Assembly (NCBI RefSeq): GCF_014905175.1
Contig: NC_057791.1
Location: 24,218,537-24,282,536 of the forward strand
Length of the DNA: 64,000 bases
Direction of reading: 5' to 3'
Source of the DNA: Aphidius gifuensis
Lineage: Eukaryota > Arthropoda > Insecta > Hymenoptera > Braconidae
Shown here piece after piece: positions 50,036-63,344 of this stretch. A model generated the notes under the pieces. The model was given only the letters and a program-made list of their open reading frames with translations, was not told the origin of the DNA and did not search any database. The translations under genes and the position numbers were made by a program. Numbering within the stretch: position 1 is the stretch's first letter; every line of letters begins with the position of its first letter.

Positions 50036-51654
50036 ATGAGTATTAAATTATTGATTTTTTTTATTGCTAGTTTGACGATAAATGCTGAGCCAACAATTAA
50101 ACTACTAAATATTGTAGGTAAAATTTAAAAAATTAATTTATATATATAAATTTAATTAAATATTTTTTAAATTAAATCTAATGTTTAAAAAGGTATTTCG
50201 ACATGGTGACAGAACACCAGACGATGATGGCTATGAAGGATATCCAAATGATCCATACGGAAATTTTGATTTCGCTCCAGAAGGACGTGGACAATTAATG
50301 AATGTACGTATGAAAAATAAATATATATTAATTGAATGTAAATAAATAGTTTTAAATTTTATCTAAAGCCTGGTAAAATGCGTGCATATCGACTTGGTGA
50401 AAAAATACGTGAATTATATGGAGATTTTATTGGGAATACATATAGTCCATCAATTGTTAATGCACGTAGTACTGATGCTGATAGAACAAAAATGTCTCTT
50501 CAACTTGTCTTGGCCGCATTATTTAAACCAAGTGATAAACAAATATGGAATGGAAATTTAAATTGGCAGCCAACAATTGTCAGTTTTGTTCCTGAATTTT
50601 TTGATGCCTTGATGCTTCCACAAGATTGTCCAAAGTGAGTGAAATAATTATCATAAATATTTTCTAAACAGAAAAAAAATTGATTAAATTAATTTTAATA
50701 TTTTTTTGAATTAATTAATTTAATACAAACATAATTTGACTGTTTAAATATAGAATTAAAAATTAAACAAATGATGTAATTACCAAACAATAATTGAAAT
50801 ATTTTAATTAGTTACTTAGAAGAATTTTCAAGAGTTAAAAAATCACCTGAAGTACAGAAGGAACTAAATGAACTCAGTGGTTTCATGAAGAATTTAAGTG
50901 AATGGACTGGTAAACCAATAAGAGATTCATTCGACATGTTTAACATATACCACACATTAATGGGTGAATACGCGAGCAATTTAACTCTTCCCGATTGGAC
51001 ACAAGGTATTTTTCCATATGGATTGTTGTGGAATGGCATCATTCTCGAGTATGAAACTGTATCATACAATAGAAAGCTCAAACGTCTTAATGGAGGTATT
51101 TAAATTACATCAAAAAAAAAAAATATACATACAATGTATTTATGAATTTTAATATTACAGGTATGTTATTGAAAAATATAACAGAAAGTATGATAGATAA
51201 AATGAGAAATATAAATTTAAAAAAAAAAATTAATTTATTCGGTGGTCATGAATTTAACATCGCTGCACTTTTAAATACAATGGAGATTTATGAACCTCAT
51301 GTGCCTGAATATTCAAGTGCTATTTTTTTTGAATTACTTGCCGATAATCAAGATCACTATGTTAAGGTAATTTTTAAAAATTAATTTACAATTAACAATT
51401 CAATTACAAGTTAATGTTTGTTAATTATTGTCATTTGTTTTTTTAATATTATTATTTTTAAGGTTCGTTATTACAAAGGAATTCCTGAAGAAACAATAAC
51501 AATGAAAATACCTGGATGTGAGGAATTATGTCCTTTTGAAAATTTTTTAAAACTTATGGAACCAGTTACTCCAGAAGGAGATGAATTAATGTGTGAAAAA
51601 CAATCTAGTTGTTTGTTATCAAAAAAAATTCACGATAAGTTTTATGGTAGATAA
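50036..51654 (+). CDS. Venom acid phosphatase-like, copy 4 (catalytic residues intact)
   Basis: Exons 50036-50113, 50193-50303, 50369-50634, 50812-51095, 51161-51366 and 51463-51654; 378 residues. VFRHGDRTP, ARSTDADRTKMS and the distal His in GGHEFN are all present, so activity is expected. The loop after RHG is three codons longer than in copy 3. The signal peptide is short (MSIKLLIFFIASLTINAEP). Tail and exon-6 cysteines are full length. Together with copy 3 it probably represents the enzymatic members of the array. Confidence 0.92.
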
Positions 51655-52230
51655 TTTTACCTGTAATTGTTTATAATGTGTGCCTCTAATTTCATTGATA
51701 TTTATACTTTGTTATCATTAATAATTGTGCAAAGGTTTATCACTGTTCTTTATGGTATCTTTTTTATTATATAAAAAAAATTTTAATATACTATCAAGTA
51801 CTAGAACTTGTCTGGATTTATTTATGACATTATATACTTTATTTATTGATATGTTATAGAAGTGTTAATATTAACAAGATAAATAAAAGGAAAAAATTCT
51901 TATCTTGAAATTATTAAATATGTGCAGAAGCATCACCTTATCATTTTATCAACAGTCATAATTTTTTTTTTTTTATTTAAAGAAACAGTCTAGTGTTTGT
52001 TGATGTTCCATGTAAATTTGAAAATGTTATTTAATTATTATTAAATTATTGCAAGCTTGTGAAAATTGAGACGATAAATTTTTTATTTTCATCAAATTAA
52101 AGACGATATTTTGTAGTACACCTATGAAATTTATTATCAGTGGAAAATATTGCATTGTTAAATATCAGTTACGTTTATACGTTTTTTATTTGAATCATTT
52201 AACAAGTTGATTCACTTGGTTTACTTAAAA
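51655..52230. other. Intergenic region between phosphatase copies 4 and 5
   Basis: A+T-rich spacer. No TATA box of the type seen before copies 1-4 was found upstream of copy 5. Confidence 0.4.
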
Positions 52231-54793
52231 ATGTATATTATTAAATTGAAAATTATATTTTTATTCTTTGTCAAAGTTAATATTTCTAGTGGAATTATTG
52301 TTATGATTCAATCAACAATTAGACATTCTCATAGATACCCGGCGAATTCAAGTTTTGGTGAATTATATTATCCAAATGATCCAAATGCTAATTTAGATTA
52401 TTGGCCTAATGGGCCAATGGAATTGACAAATGTAAGTAAACTAAAAATAAAATAAATAATAAAACTAATTTATAATTTTCTAAATTAGATAAATTTTATT
52501 ATAAAAAAAAATTTAAATTAATTTTTTAGCAATTAAATATTATTTATTTATTTATTATTATGCTTTTTTATTTATCAAAATTTAGAATTTATTTATTTTA
52601 AAATGCGATAAATAATTACAGTGTTTTTTTTTCTGTGTTGACCTACTTTTTAAAAATGTAAAATAAATTACTTTGAGAAATAAAAATGACATTTTTTATT
52701 TTAAAAATTAACAATGATTTAATTTAAAAGAAAAAAAAGTTTTTAAATTTTTAATAAAATTATTATTTCATTTAAATAACGATATATTAAAAATTTAAAA
52801 AATAAATAAATTTAAAATTCAATAAATAATTAATTTTAAAATTTGGTAAAATAATTGATTAATTATTTTTCATTTTATTTTACAGATTGGTAAATTAAAT
52901 GCATATAATCTTGGTATTTATTTTCATAAGCAATATGAAAATCTATTTAACATTCCTTTCAAAAACAGTCGTGTTTATTTTCAAGCATCAAAATCATCAC
53001 GAACTATTAATACAGCGCAGCTCATTGCCGCTGGGCTTTTTAAACCAAATAATAATTTACAAGTGTTAGTTTGAATAATCAATAATAGTTATTTAAATAT
53101 TATTCTATAATTAAATTATCGTTTTAAATTAAATTAACAGATGGAATGAAAATTTACCATGGTTACCAGTTCCAATATACACCCAGCCCATTTTTAACGA
53201 TACTCTTTTTTATCCAATGGTATTGTGTGAAAATTATTTCAATGATAGAATTAATGGAGAAATTCAGGTAGAAAGAATACTCAAAAATTTACAAATTGTT
53301 AATGATTTTCGTCAATTTTTGACACTACATACTGGATTGAATTATACCAAGTCAAATCAACCCTGGATGCTCTATCATCATTTTGCTGCGCAGGTATTTT
53401 TTATTTAAAAAATGAAAAAAATAAAAAAAAAACATTTTTATTATTTTATTTTATAAGTATTCATTCAAGAGTTTTATTGTAATAATTTGACATTATCTTT
53501 TTCGAGTTCAAAATGATTATTTTTTTCGAGTTTAAAATGATTATTATTTTTTTTTTTTTAAATTTTTTTAAATTGAGTGACATACAAATCAGTTTGTGAA
53601 GTATTGAGTTTGAAAATAAAAATTATAAATGCAATTGATCAATTCAAAATGTCAATGCAAATAATTTTCTCAGTAAAAAAATGTTTTAATTATTTTTTAT
53701 TGAATTAAAAAAGTAGAAAATTTGTAAAATTGAAATTATTTTTAAATTTTGAATTAAATTGATTTTTTAATGAAGCAAACATAGTACAAATTTCAGTTTT
53801 AAAATAGAGATAGATATTCAAGTAAAAAAATAGAATAAATATCAAATTAAAAATACATAATGTATTTTTTTTTAATTTCAAAAAGACCAGTCAAACAAAT
53901 TTATAGTCAATTTTTAAAATGAAAAAAAAAATTGTCATTACTTCATTAAATAATTATTCAAATCCAAAACCATAAGTCAAAATTTTTATAATATTATTGC
54001 AGCAAATATTTGTTAATATAATAAACTCGGAAAAAAAAAAATTATAAAGAAATAATATTTATTTATTATAAATAAATGAAATTAAAATTAAAATTATTTA
54101 GTTTTCTCAGGTACTGGAAGGAAATTCTTTATTAAAAAAATAATTAAAAACTAAACGAAAAATTGAAAATAAAATTTTCATAATTACATTCAAGATGTCT
54201 AATAAAATAAATCAATAATTTTTATATTTTAGAAAGCAATGGGAATTGTTTTAGAGCCATGGATTGACAACATTTTTCCAGATGGTATGCTAAAAGACAT
54301 GAGCTCAATTGAGTATATACTTCAAACTTATACAAAAAAAATGCAGCGTTTAATGGGCGGTGTTTGGTTAAAAAAATTCATTGAAAACAGTGATAATTTT
54401 ATAAACAATAGATTTAAAAAAGTTGGATATTTTTATTTTGGAAATGAAATTCATATCGCAGCGATATTAAATACCATTGGAGTTTATGAGCCTCATGTAC
54501 CTGATTTCCTGAGCACAATTATTTTCGAACTACATTTATTAAATGATAAATATTTCGTCAAGGTTTGTATACTCTAAAATATAATTATCAAATTATTTCT
54601 ATCAGTTTATTCATATTATTTATTTCTACAGATGATTTATAAAAATGGAAAAAATATCCAAGAACTTTTAGTACCAGGCTGTAAATTTATTCTATGTCCA
54701 CTGGAATTGTATAAAACTGTACTTAAAAATTCTATACTTGAAAATTTTGATAAAGACTGTGGTAAAAAAGGTTTATATCCAGTTATTCAATAA
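52231..54793 (+). CDS. Divergent acid phosphatase-like protein, copy 5
   Basis: Exons 52231-52431, 52886-53064, 53141-53393, 54233-54562 and 54632-54793; about 374 residues. The signal peptide and the phosphate-binding motif are in one exon, and LMGG is joined to the next block, so two introns of the other copies are missing; an extra intron splits QVWNENLPW in exon 2/3. The motif reads IRHSHRYP (Gly replaced by Ser), and the distal His is Asn (YFGNEIH). The usual STD-x-DR block is SKSSRTIN. Activity is doubtful. The final domain keeps only part of the cysteine pattern. The intron at 53394-54232 is unusually long for the array. Confidence 0.82.
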
Positions 54794-56879
54794 ATAAATA
54801 AATTAAACAAATAATAATTAAAAAATTACCTGGAAAATGAAAATTAAACAGCTAATTTACGAATAAACTGTTTAAAAATATTTCAATTATTATTACGTAT
54901 GTGAAATTAAATTAACATAATTTTATTATTGTTATTATAATTTAAATTTTCAAATAAGTTGATAATCAAATTTGTTATCAATAAATTACCATCCTGTAAT
55001 TGTAACTAAAGTACCTGGCGTCGATAAAAAAAATTTCTCTTCATACAGTTGTTAATATAATTGTACAACTAAATTATTTTTTTTAAATTACATAAAATCA
55101 TTGCTGATAACTAAATTAATTTTTCAATGATTCAATTATTAATAATAATAATCAATATTTCAATAATATTTTATGACAATGACATAGTCAAATTGTTTTA
55201 TTTATTTTTTTTTTCTATCAAAAAATAATTTTTTTCCCTCAATTTAGCCTTATTTTTAAAACCCACAATGATTTTACTAAATAATAAATAAATAAATAAA
55301 CAAAATTAGATGATTAAATTGTCATCAAAGTTATTACCGATGTCACCATAATTTTTTTTCATTCGAAACACATTTTACTGTCTCTTTTCCACGTATTTTT
55401 TTCGTCATATTTTCGCTTTTTATCAAAGTGTTTTCCAATGATGACGATGATAATGCTGATAATAAAATTATTTGTTATTATTTTGTTATGTATTAATTCT
55501 CAAAAGAGCTGTACTCTAAAAGGCAGGATGTTCATGGTGGTCTTGAAGTCACCACATGGCTATACGAGCGTTAAAGCCCTCCGGGTACAGTAGTACAAAA
55601 CTACAAAATTACACTTTATATGACTTGAGGCACCAAGGGGATGAAATGATCCTACTACCTTGTCTTGATTTTCTCTCTTATCTTGTCTTCTCTCGTCTGA
55701 CATCACTGTACAAAAGATAAAAACTACCAACGTAAAAAATAAAAAAAGATTTCACGAATTTTCCCTTGACAATTTCAACGAGTCTTTTGCAATGCTCTTT
55801 CAATGTCATGGTTTATTAATGAAGGTGAAAAATGTTGAATTGCAGCAAATGTAATTTTTTTTTCTTTTTTTTTTCATTATTATTATTTTTCCCACTGGAA
55901 AGCGTTGAAATTTATCAGATTTTTTTTTCTATTATTTAAACATTTTTTCATGAATTTTTCAGAAAAACGACAAAAAAAAAATCTCAGTTTTTCATGTTTA
56001 TAAATTTTTTAATTTCTGTTCTGTTTTTATATATAAAAATTAAATGTATAATGTAAAATTTTATTAATTTCTTGATGTTGTTATTTAAGATAGAAATTTT
56101 TTCTAAGAAAATATTTAACTTGACGTAAGTTTCATGTCACAAACTGCTGTTGAGAAATAATTTTTGTTATTGCTGTTTAATTTTGTAATTTTCAAGAAGA
56201 GGTTAAAGTAGTTCAAGTTGTTTATAAGTATACAATATCCAAAGGGTTATTATAATTAATTACAAACAACTTTGAGTATCTTGACACGTTCAACATAATA
56301 TCCGTCTTATCGAGACATGCAAGGATATCAAATGACAAGATGTTTGTTACAAGTAGGCTAAATGATACAGACAATGTAAAAACACTTGATGTTTCGTTTG
56401 AAATTTTCAATTCAAACGGATGTATTATTTAATTAAATTATTATTTGGTTCATTGATACGTTTCATCCTCGTGGTATTATATTTCTATTGAAATCTCTCA
56501 ATTATTTTGTAATGTTGGATATATTCCTGAAACAATACACAATTACGTATTAATTTTCAGTACATTTTCAACAATAATGTTGTCGATAAACGTAGATGAA
56601 ATTTATACACAATGCAGCTTGTGTTAATGATTTTATTTTGAAAATATTATACTCATATTTTTGTAATATTTTATTTCAAAAATCATTCTTTAGATTGTTT
56701 AGAAAATTAATGCTATTGTTTCGATAAAATATTCAAAATATTTCTATTGTTTTATTATTTCGAAATACATATTTGTAAATTTTTTTTTACAATTTTATTA
56801 TTGTTATTAAAATTATTTAACACGAATTAATTGTATAAATAATTTTATTGTATTTTATTTTCTATTGCAAATTTACAAT

Positions 56880-57250
56880 TAATTTTTAATATTCAGAATG
56901 GATCATTTGAAAATATTTGAATATTTTAAAGCTTTTTTTTCGTTACGAAATTTTTATTATTATAATTCATTTGGTAATTTAAAAATTATTATTTTTTGGG
57001 TCGTGTAAGTTTATCTTGCAATTATTTATTTACAGAAATTATTTAAATTTTTTGTTACTAATATTTGACCTGGAAAAGTGAGTTTTATTATTAAATATAT
57101 TTTGAAAAATATACCAAAAGAAATTTTTTTATTTTTATAATTTTATTATATTGATTTAAATTATTAATTAGGGAATTAAAAAATAATCCTCTTTTTTCAT
57201 CAATTATAATTATTTTCTTACGAATTTATTTATATTTTTTTGTATATTAC
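56880..57250. repeat. Dispersed direct repeat, copy 1
   Basis: Shares with 61055-61565 a series of blocks in the same order: GGATCATTTGAAAATATTT, ATTTTTTGGGTCG, AAGTTTATCTTGCAATTAT, TTTGACCTGGAAAAGT, ATACCAAAAGAAA and CATCAATTATAATTATTTT. Nature unknown; not coding. Confidence 0.75.
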
Positions 57251-60200
57251 ATTTTATTTTCAATTGCCTAGAGAATTTTAAAAAATATTTCGAAACTCAC
57301 CAGCTTGTAAGGAAATTTTTAAATATTTCTAAAAATTATTAATTCATTTGATGATTAAAAAAAAAAAAAAAAAATTAAACCTTCAATTTATTTTCTGTAA
57401 GCTCGACAAACATTTACATATTTTTCAAATTTTTCCTCACGCAAAATAAATAACAATATCGATAGAAATAATGTTAATATTGTCATTAAAATTTGAAACT
57501 CGTTCATGACTAATTTGAATAAATGTTCGGTTAAAGATATACAACAATAAATTTGCAATAAAATATATATACTTGCATAAGTAGAGCAATTGAAGGTAAA
57601 ACGAATGTTTGCATCAAAATGCTCATTGGTGGTACAACTTGAAACTATTCCGGATATCCTTTATCAAGAAAATTCATTTTATATATATATTTGAAATTCT
57701 CTGAGTAACGTTACTTCATGTATATATATTTGTAGAAGGTTTATATATTAGAATCGTCAGTGTAAATGATAAAATAGAGGAAAGAAAAGGATGGCATTAA
57801 CATTTTCAGGTTTCCGCAGGCAATTCCTGTTGGCCAGTTTGCTGTCGGTACTTCCGCTTGTCCGACGTGCACGTTTACCATCTTCATCAAATTTGAATAT
57901 ATATTCTAAATTTTATATTCTAAATGTATAAATTAAATAAATAACAAAATTAAATACATTTTATCTCTTATTAATTTTTGATCAATGCCATTTATTATTT
58001 TATTTTTATTTTATTATTAATTATGGTATCATTAATCTTCAAGTTTATTGTGTTAATAAAAATATAATTAAATAATTAAAATATATTCATTAAACTTACA
58101 CTTGAATTTACAAAAAAACATGAATAATAAATTTTTAGGTATATGATTTTAAATTAAATTTTAATGTGTTATTAATTTTTTGTAAATTCATAAAATTTAT
58201 TATGAGAACAATATAAAAATGTAATATTATGAAAATTATATTGTTTGAGTAATAAAAAAAATATCGTAAAAGCTTCAATGAACAATTTTATGATAAGACG
58301 TTAAAATTTAATAATAATAATAATATATAAAGTAATATTATGAGAAAAAATAATAATAAAATAAAATAACTGAGACAAAAGATTTTGTTGAATTTATATT
58401 TTTTTTTTTTGATGTATATAATGTTACTAATGGGATTGTCGTAAACAAGAGAAGCAATTGATATGCCAATGTTGATGAGCTTTTGCATTGTTCATGTAAA
58501 TCGATATTTTTAGCTCGAATGTTTATAATTAACTTTTGATGTTTTTCATGTTACACGAGAAGCAGTGTCTATTAAATGCAGCATAGTCACAACAAATTTA
58601 TAGTTATATTAGAAGTTTAAAAAAGTAACTATATCATCTGGAAATATTTAATTTTTTTCTATGAAAAAAATATATCTTAAAATTTTTTTTTTATTACATA
58701 TTATTAATTTTTTTGGATAATTTATTTTTAATAATAGAAGGGCGTATGTTTAATTGATTAATAAACTTGTTTTTTTATTATTTATGAATATTTTTTTTTT
58801 TTAATTTAGATTTTCATTGGAATTGTGAAAATTATGTAAAAAAAGAAAAAAATATAGAAATATTTTGATAGAAAAATTTCTTAGAAACAGGTTCTTTTCG
58901 TTTTTAGCATTTGAATTTTTTTTTCAACAATTGTCAATGTGTTGAGTTGATACTATTATAAATATTAAAATAATAATGAAATTAAAAATAAAAAAAATAA
59001 GCAATGAAGAGTAAAGTAATTAATGATTCAAAAAGTGTTGAAAAATGATTGTTATGCATTGAAGAAGAAGATTGTTCTTTGCAATCTTTAGACATTTGAG
59101 AGTACTTTGCTTGAAAATTCATGGTTGACCAGTCAAACGGAAGAATGAAGCAATTAATGGGCGTCGTGAGCCTTCTTATATGGGTTTTACTCTACTGTCG
59201 TTCAAGAAAAACTACAGAAGAAGAATCAAAAAATAAAAAAGTGTGATTCTTTAAATAATAAAAAAAAAAAAATAATATATAAAAAATTTAAAAATAAAAA
59301 AATAGCCAAGTTTTATACGAAGGACTTTCAATGGAATTCCCGTTTTCAAGTACGTGCCATGACTGGCCAATACACATTTTTTTTTTTTATATATAAAATA
59401 GATAAGAAAAAAATGAAACTAAAAAAGTCATGCTTGATTCATTCAGAATTTATATCGATTCAACATTTATCTTATTTTATAAATTTTATTTTTCTTTTCA
59501 TAAAATTGCATTGTATTTTGTTGAAATATAGTTTAATTATTTGAAAAAAATAAATTTTTTAATTAAATTAATTTTATTTCATTAGCTAATAGCTTGTATT
59601 TTATTAAAATTAATTTAATTTTCATTATTTTTTGTCTAACAATTATTTTAGTTGAGAAAAAATAAAAATAAAAATTTTCAAACTTTTTTGTTAAATTAGT
59701 TTTGCGATGAGAATTTATGATACAAACACATTTATTAACTAATTTATTTATGTTATTTAGGATCTATCAATGTTAAGAAAAATATATAAAAATAAAAATA
59801 CCTACTTGAATGTGGTTGTTACAAGTAGTACGAAATTGCAATGGTCAGACTCATGAACAACTTCAATCTTGGCAATACGTACGTGACGTTTTCAGCAAAT
59901 AAATATATAAAAAAAAAAAACTTGTATGCTATCTAAGAAGAACAAAAAAATGTATATAAAATAATATAAAAAAAAATTAAAAAAAAAGAAAATCACGAAG
60001 CAGAAAAACCAAAAAAGAAAAAAAAAAAAAAAAACAAGATGGTTCAGTGTGACTTAAAAAAAATGTGTCGCTCGATAAACTTTTCTTTCCGAGTACTAGT
60101 AAAAAAGAAGAAAAAGAGTAGCAGTGTTACTGCAGGTGTAGAAAAATGAAAAATAAAGAGTTAAAAAATATAAGAAAATAAAAAAAAAAAAGCTCACGAT

Positions 60201-61054
60201 GACAGTATAAAATAAGCCAGTTAGATTGAAGATGAAAAGTTTTTTCTGGTTAGGATAATAAACGATAACCCTTTTTTTTGAGAGTTGAAGTGAATCGCTC
60301 AATTTTCGTCTATTCACTGTTAACAAATTTGTTCGACCACGTTGAAATTTAACCACGAATTCATGAACAAGCCACACGGACAAGAGGCAAATGCAGCTTG
60401 TGGTAGTTGGAGCTTTGTGGTTGGCAAAGTGAAAATTGGAATTGAGAGAGAATACAGTTTTAGATTTGAGACTTATTTAGATAAAAGACACGCACTGATT
60501 TTCTAAATGGTATATTGTATTCGAGGGATGAAAAAAATATAATTCGACAGTTAAATTAACATACCAAGATGAAATTTAACTACTTGAATTATTTTTATAT
60601 AGATTTTTTATAATAGAATTAATTCTCATTGAATATATCTGATCAATAGAATGATGATATATAAATTCGCAAATGTAAATTGTATTAAAAGTATAAAAAT
60701 AAAATTGTAGTCACGCTTTTCCTTCGTTAGTTGGTTTACATTTAAAAGCTCAGCTCTCAAATTCACTTGCAAATAAGATCGATTATATTGAACGCTTTAG
60801 AATTTTCAATTGTTAAAATTAAAATGTTTGCTGTAGATTTTACATTTCCTTCTTTACTTGAGATCATTGAATCTTTTATGTTTGTGTCGTTTTTTTTTTT
60901 TATAATTTATAAATATATTATTATTATTTTTTTAAATTGAATTGTGAATTAATGATTTATTTTAATTTGTACTTTTGAATTTGCTCTCGGCATGGATGGA
61001 TTTGGTATGGTTGAAACTGTCTTAATTGAAAATAAATTAGCATTAAAAATTGAT

Positions 61055-61565
61055 CATTTTAATTTTTAATGTTAGATTGGATCATTTGAAAATATTTAAA
61101 TATTTAAAAGCTTTTTTTTGTTGCGAAATTTTTATTATTGTATTTATTCGGTAATTCTAAAAAATACTTTTATATATTTTTATAAATATTACAGTCAATT
61201 ATTATTTTTTGGGTCGGGTAAGTTTATCTTGCAATTATTTATTTACAGAAATAATTTAAATTTTTTATTTGACCTGGAAAAGTAAGCTTTATTATTAAAT
61301 ATATTTAAAACAATATACCAAAAGAAACTTTTTCATTTTTATATTTTTATTGTATTGATTTATTTATATGAATAATTAATAGCTAAAAATATAATACATT
61401 TCAAAAATAAATTTTTGATATTTTTCTTACTGATTAAATAAATAATAAATAAATTTTATTATTTTAAAATTTATTATTGATCTATTTACATAAATAATTA
61501 GGTGCTTCAAAAATAATCCTTTTTTTTTCATCAATTATAATTATTTTATTACGAATTCATTTATA
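61055..61565. repeat. Dispersed direct repeat, copy 2
   Basis: Second copy of the 56880-57250 repeat, longer by an insertion of about 100 bases before the final shared block. Confidence 0.75.
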
Positions 61566-62196
61566 TTTTTTTAAATTTACTTTAAGAAATAATTGTTTTT
61601 AATTTTTTAATGTCTAAATTGAATGCCAATATTTAAATATTCATAAAAAAAATTTTTTTACATGATTTTATTGTTGTAATTTTAAAATACAATTATAAAA
61701 TTTGACAAACAGTTCAATTTTTTTTGTTTTTATTTTAACTAGATGTTATTGTTATTTTTTTTTTTCATCAAATTTATTTAAAACATTTTTTAAATATTTT
61801 ATAAACAAGTTATTTTTAATTTTTTTATTTGTAATTGAACATTATTATTTTGTAATTATTCATTAACATGTTTTTCTGTAAATATTTTTGTTTTGATAAA
61901 TTTTAGTTCTATAATAATATATTATGTAAAACTTTATTATTCATCAAACATATTGCGAAACTTTTTGTTAATATTTTAAAAATTCAATAAATCAAATATT
62001 CTTGATGAATTTTTTTTTCAACTCTTTATTCAATCCAGAAAAAAAAAAAAAAAAAATTGATAATTATTTATAAATGTTTAATAAACTTAGATCAATATTT
62101 AAAATACAATTTTGTTTTAAATTGTTCATGGTTGCATTAAAAATTGTTTTGTAAAAAAAAATAATATTTATTTATTTTTTAATTTTCTTCTTAAAC

Positions 62197-62411
62197 TTTT
62201 TTATAATAAATTATTCTCTTCTCAATAAAATCCATGAAAGCTTTTTAAATTATATTAAAAAACAAAAACTCAAATTCCGTTATAAAATAAAAACAAACAA
62301 ATAAAAAAAATCACTTGCTAAATACTGAAACAGTATATACACAATTGATTTTGTTGAAATAAAATAAAATACATCTCTATTATCATCGAGTCTTCTTTCA
62401 CGAAGATGATT
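62197..62411. repeat. Left arm of a 215-base inverted repeat
   Basis: Near-perfect reverse complement of 63128-63344. Shared landmarks: AATAAAATCCATGAAAGC, CACTTGCTAAATACTGAAAC, CACAATTGATTTTGTTG and GTCTTCTTTCACGAAGATGA. Arms differ mainly in the lengths of A/T runs and a few bases. Confidence 0.9.
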
Positions 62412-63127
62412 TGTATTTTATTACAAAAAACTCATTCAAGTAGAAAATTGATAACTCGCGTAGTCAAAAGTGCAATATAACTAACACAGACAAGAAATAA
62501 AAAATAAAAAAAAAACACTTCTTATCTCTGCTTATCCAATTTTTCTCAGAAGTTATTTCATTCACTTTTTCATCTATTTTTTCACACTCATTTACCATCA
62601 CTTATTTGATAGACTTCATTCGTTTAAAATCTTTTTATTTTATTTTCAACTTGGCATTAAATTATTACATCAAAAATGAAATATAATTAATTTACAATAA
62701 TACAAGTTGAATGATTAATTGAATATAATATTAAATATAAATCATGATAAATTGTTTCAATTTTTAAGAGAATAAATATCAAAAGTTAGTTTCAAGTGTG
62801 TAAATTTTTTGTACAAGTATATAACATAAATGATTAATAATAATTGATCCTACTAAACTCAGGATTAGCTTGTAATTGAATGAACTACGATCGTCCATTA
62901 GCAATAACCTGTGATGATGTGTCCATCGTAGAAATACCCACTGGCAATTATTACATGTTTGATATTCTCAATTTGAGCTCAAAATCAACCACCCCAGGCT
63001 TAAATCATTAGATGATCTGATCCCTGATTCGATGACATCAACTAATATCACGCTTCATTGAAATATCAAATATATCTTTGATTATTCAACACCATAAAAA
63101 TATTTACTAAATTTTTTTTTCCAATAA
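62412..63127. other. Spacer between inverted arms
   Basis: About 715 bases with no open frame. A G+C-richer part (62880-63060) has no recognisable RNA gene or transposase remnant. Confidence 0.5.
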
Positions 63128-63344
63128 AATCATCTTCGTGAAAGAAGACTCAATGATAATAGAGATGTATTTTATTTTATTTCAACAAAATCAATTGTGT
63201 ATATACTGTTTCAGTATTTAGCAAGTGATTTTTATTTATTTATTTATTTTTATTTTATAATGGAATTTGAGTTTTTTTTTTTTTTAATATAATTTAAAAA
63301 GCTTTCATGGATTTTATTGAAAAGAAAATAATTTATTATAAAAA
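63128..63344. repeat. Right arm of the 215-base inverted repeat
   Basis: Reverse-complement partner of 62197-62411. The whole unit of about 1.15 kb resembles a foldback or long-TIR non-autonomous transposon. Confidence 0.9.

Larger units (their letters stand above)
54794..62196. other. Long gene-free region
   Basis: No gene supported. Mostly A/T-rich low complexity. Short islands with clearly higher G+C lie at about 55500-55720, 57780-57890, 59090-59210, 59810-59890 and 60290-60430; they may be regulatory elements or exons of a gene lying outside. A diverged direct repeat links 56880-57250 with 61055-61565. The open frame on the minus strand at 60096-60383 is not convincing. Confidence 0.35.

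Noticed and set aside
43964..54793. Bacterial origin of the phosphatases
   Set aside because: Conserved introns, signal peptides and insect-type C-terminal cysteines make them resident insect genes.
60096..60383. 95-residue minus-strand frame
   Set aside because: Phe/Leu-rich translation of A runs at its end; no partner exons or family.
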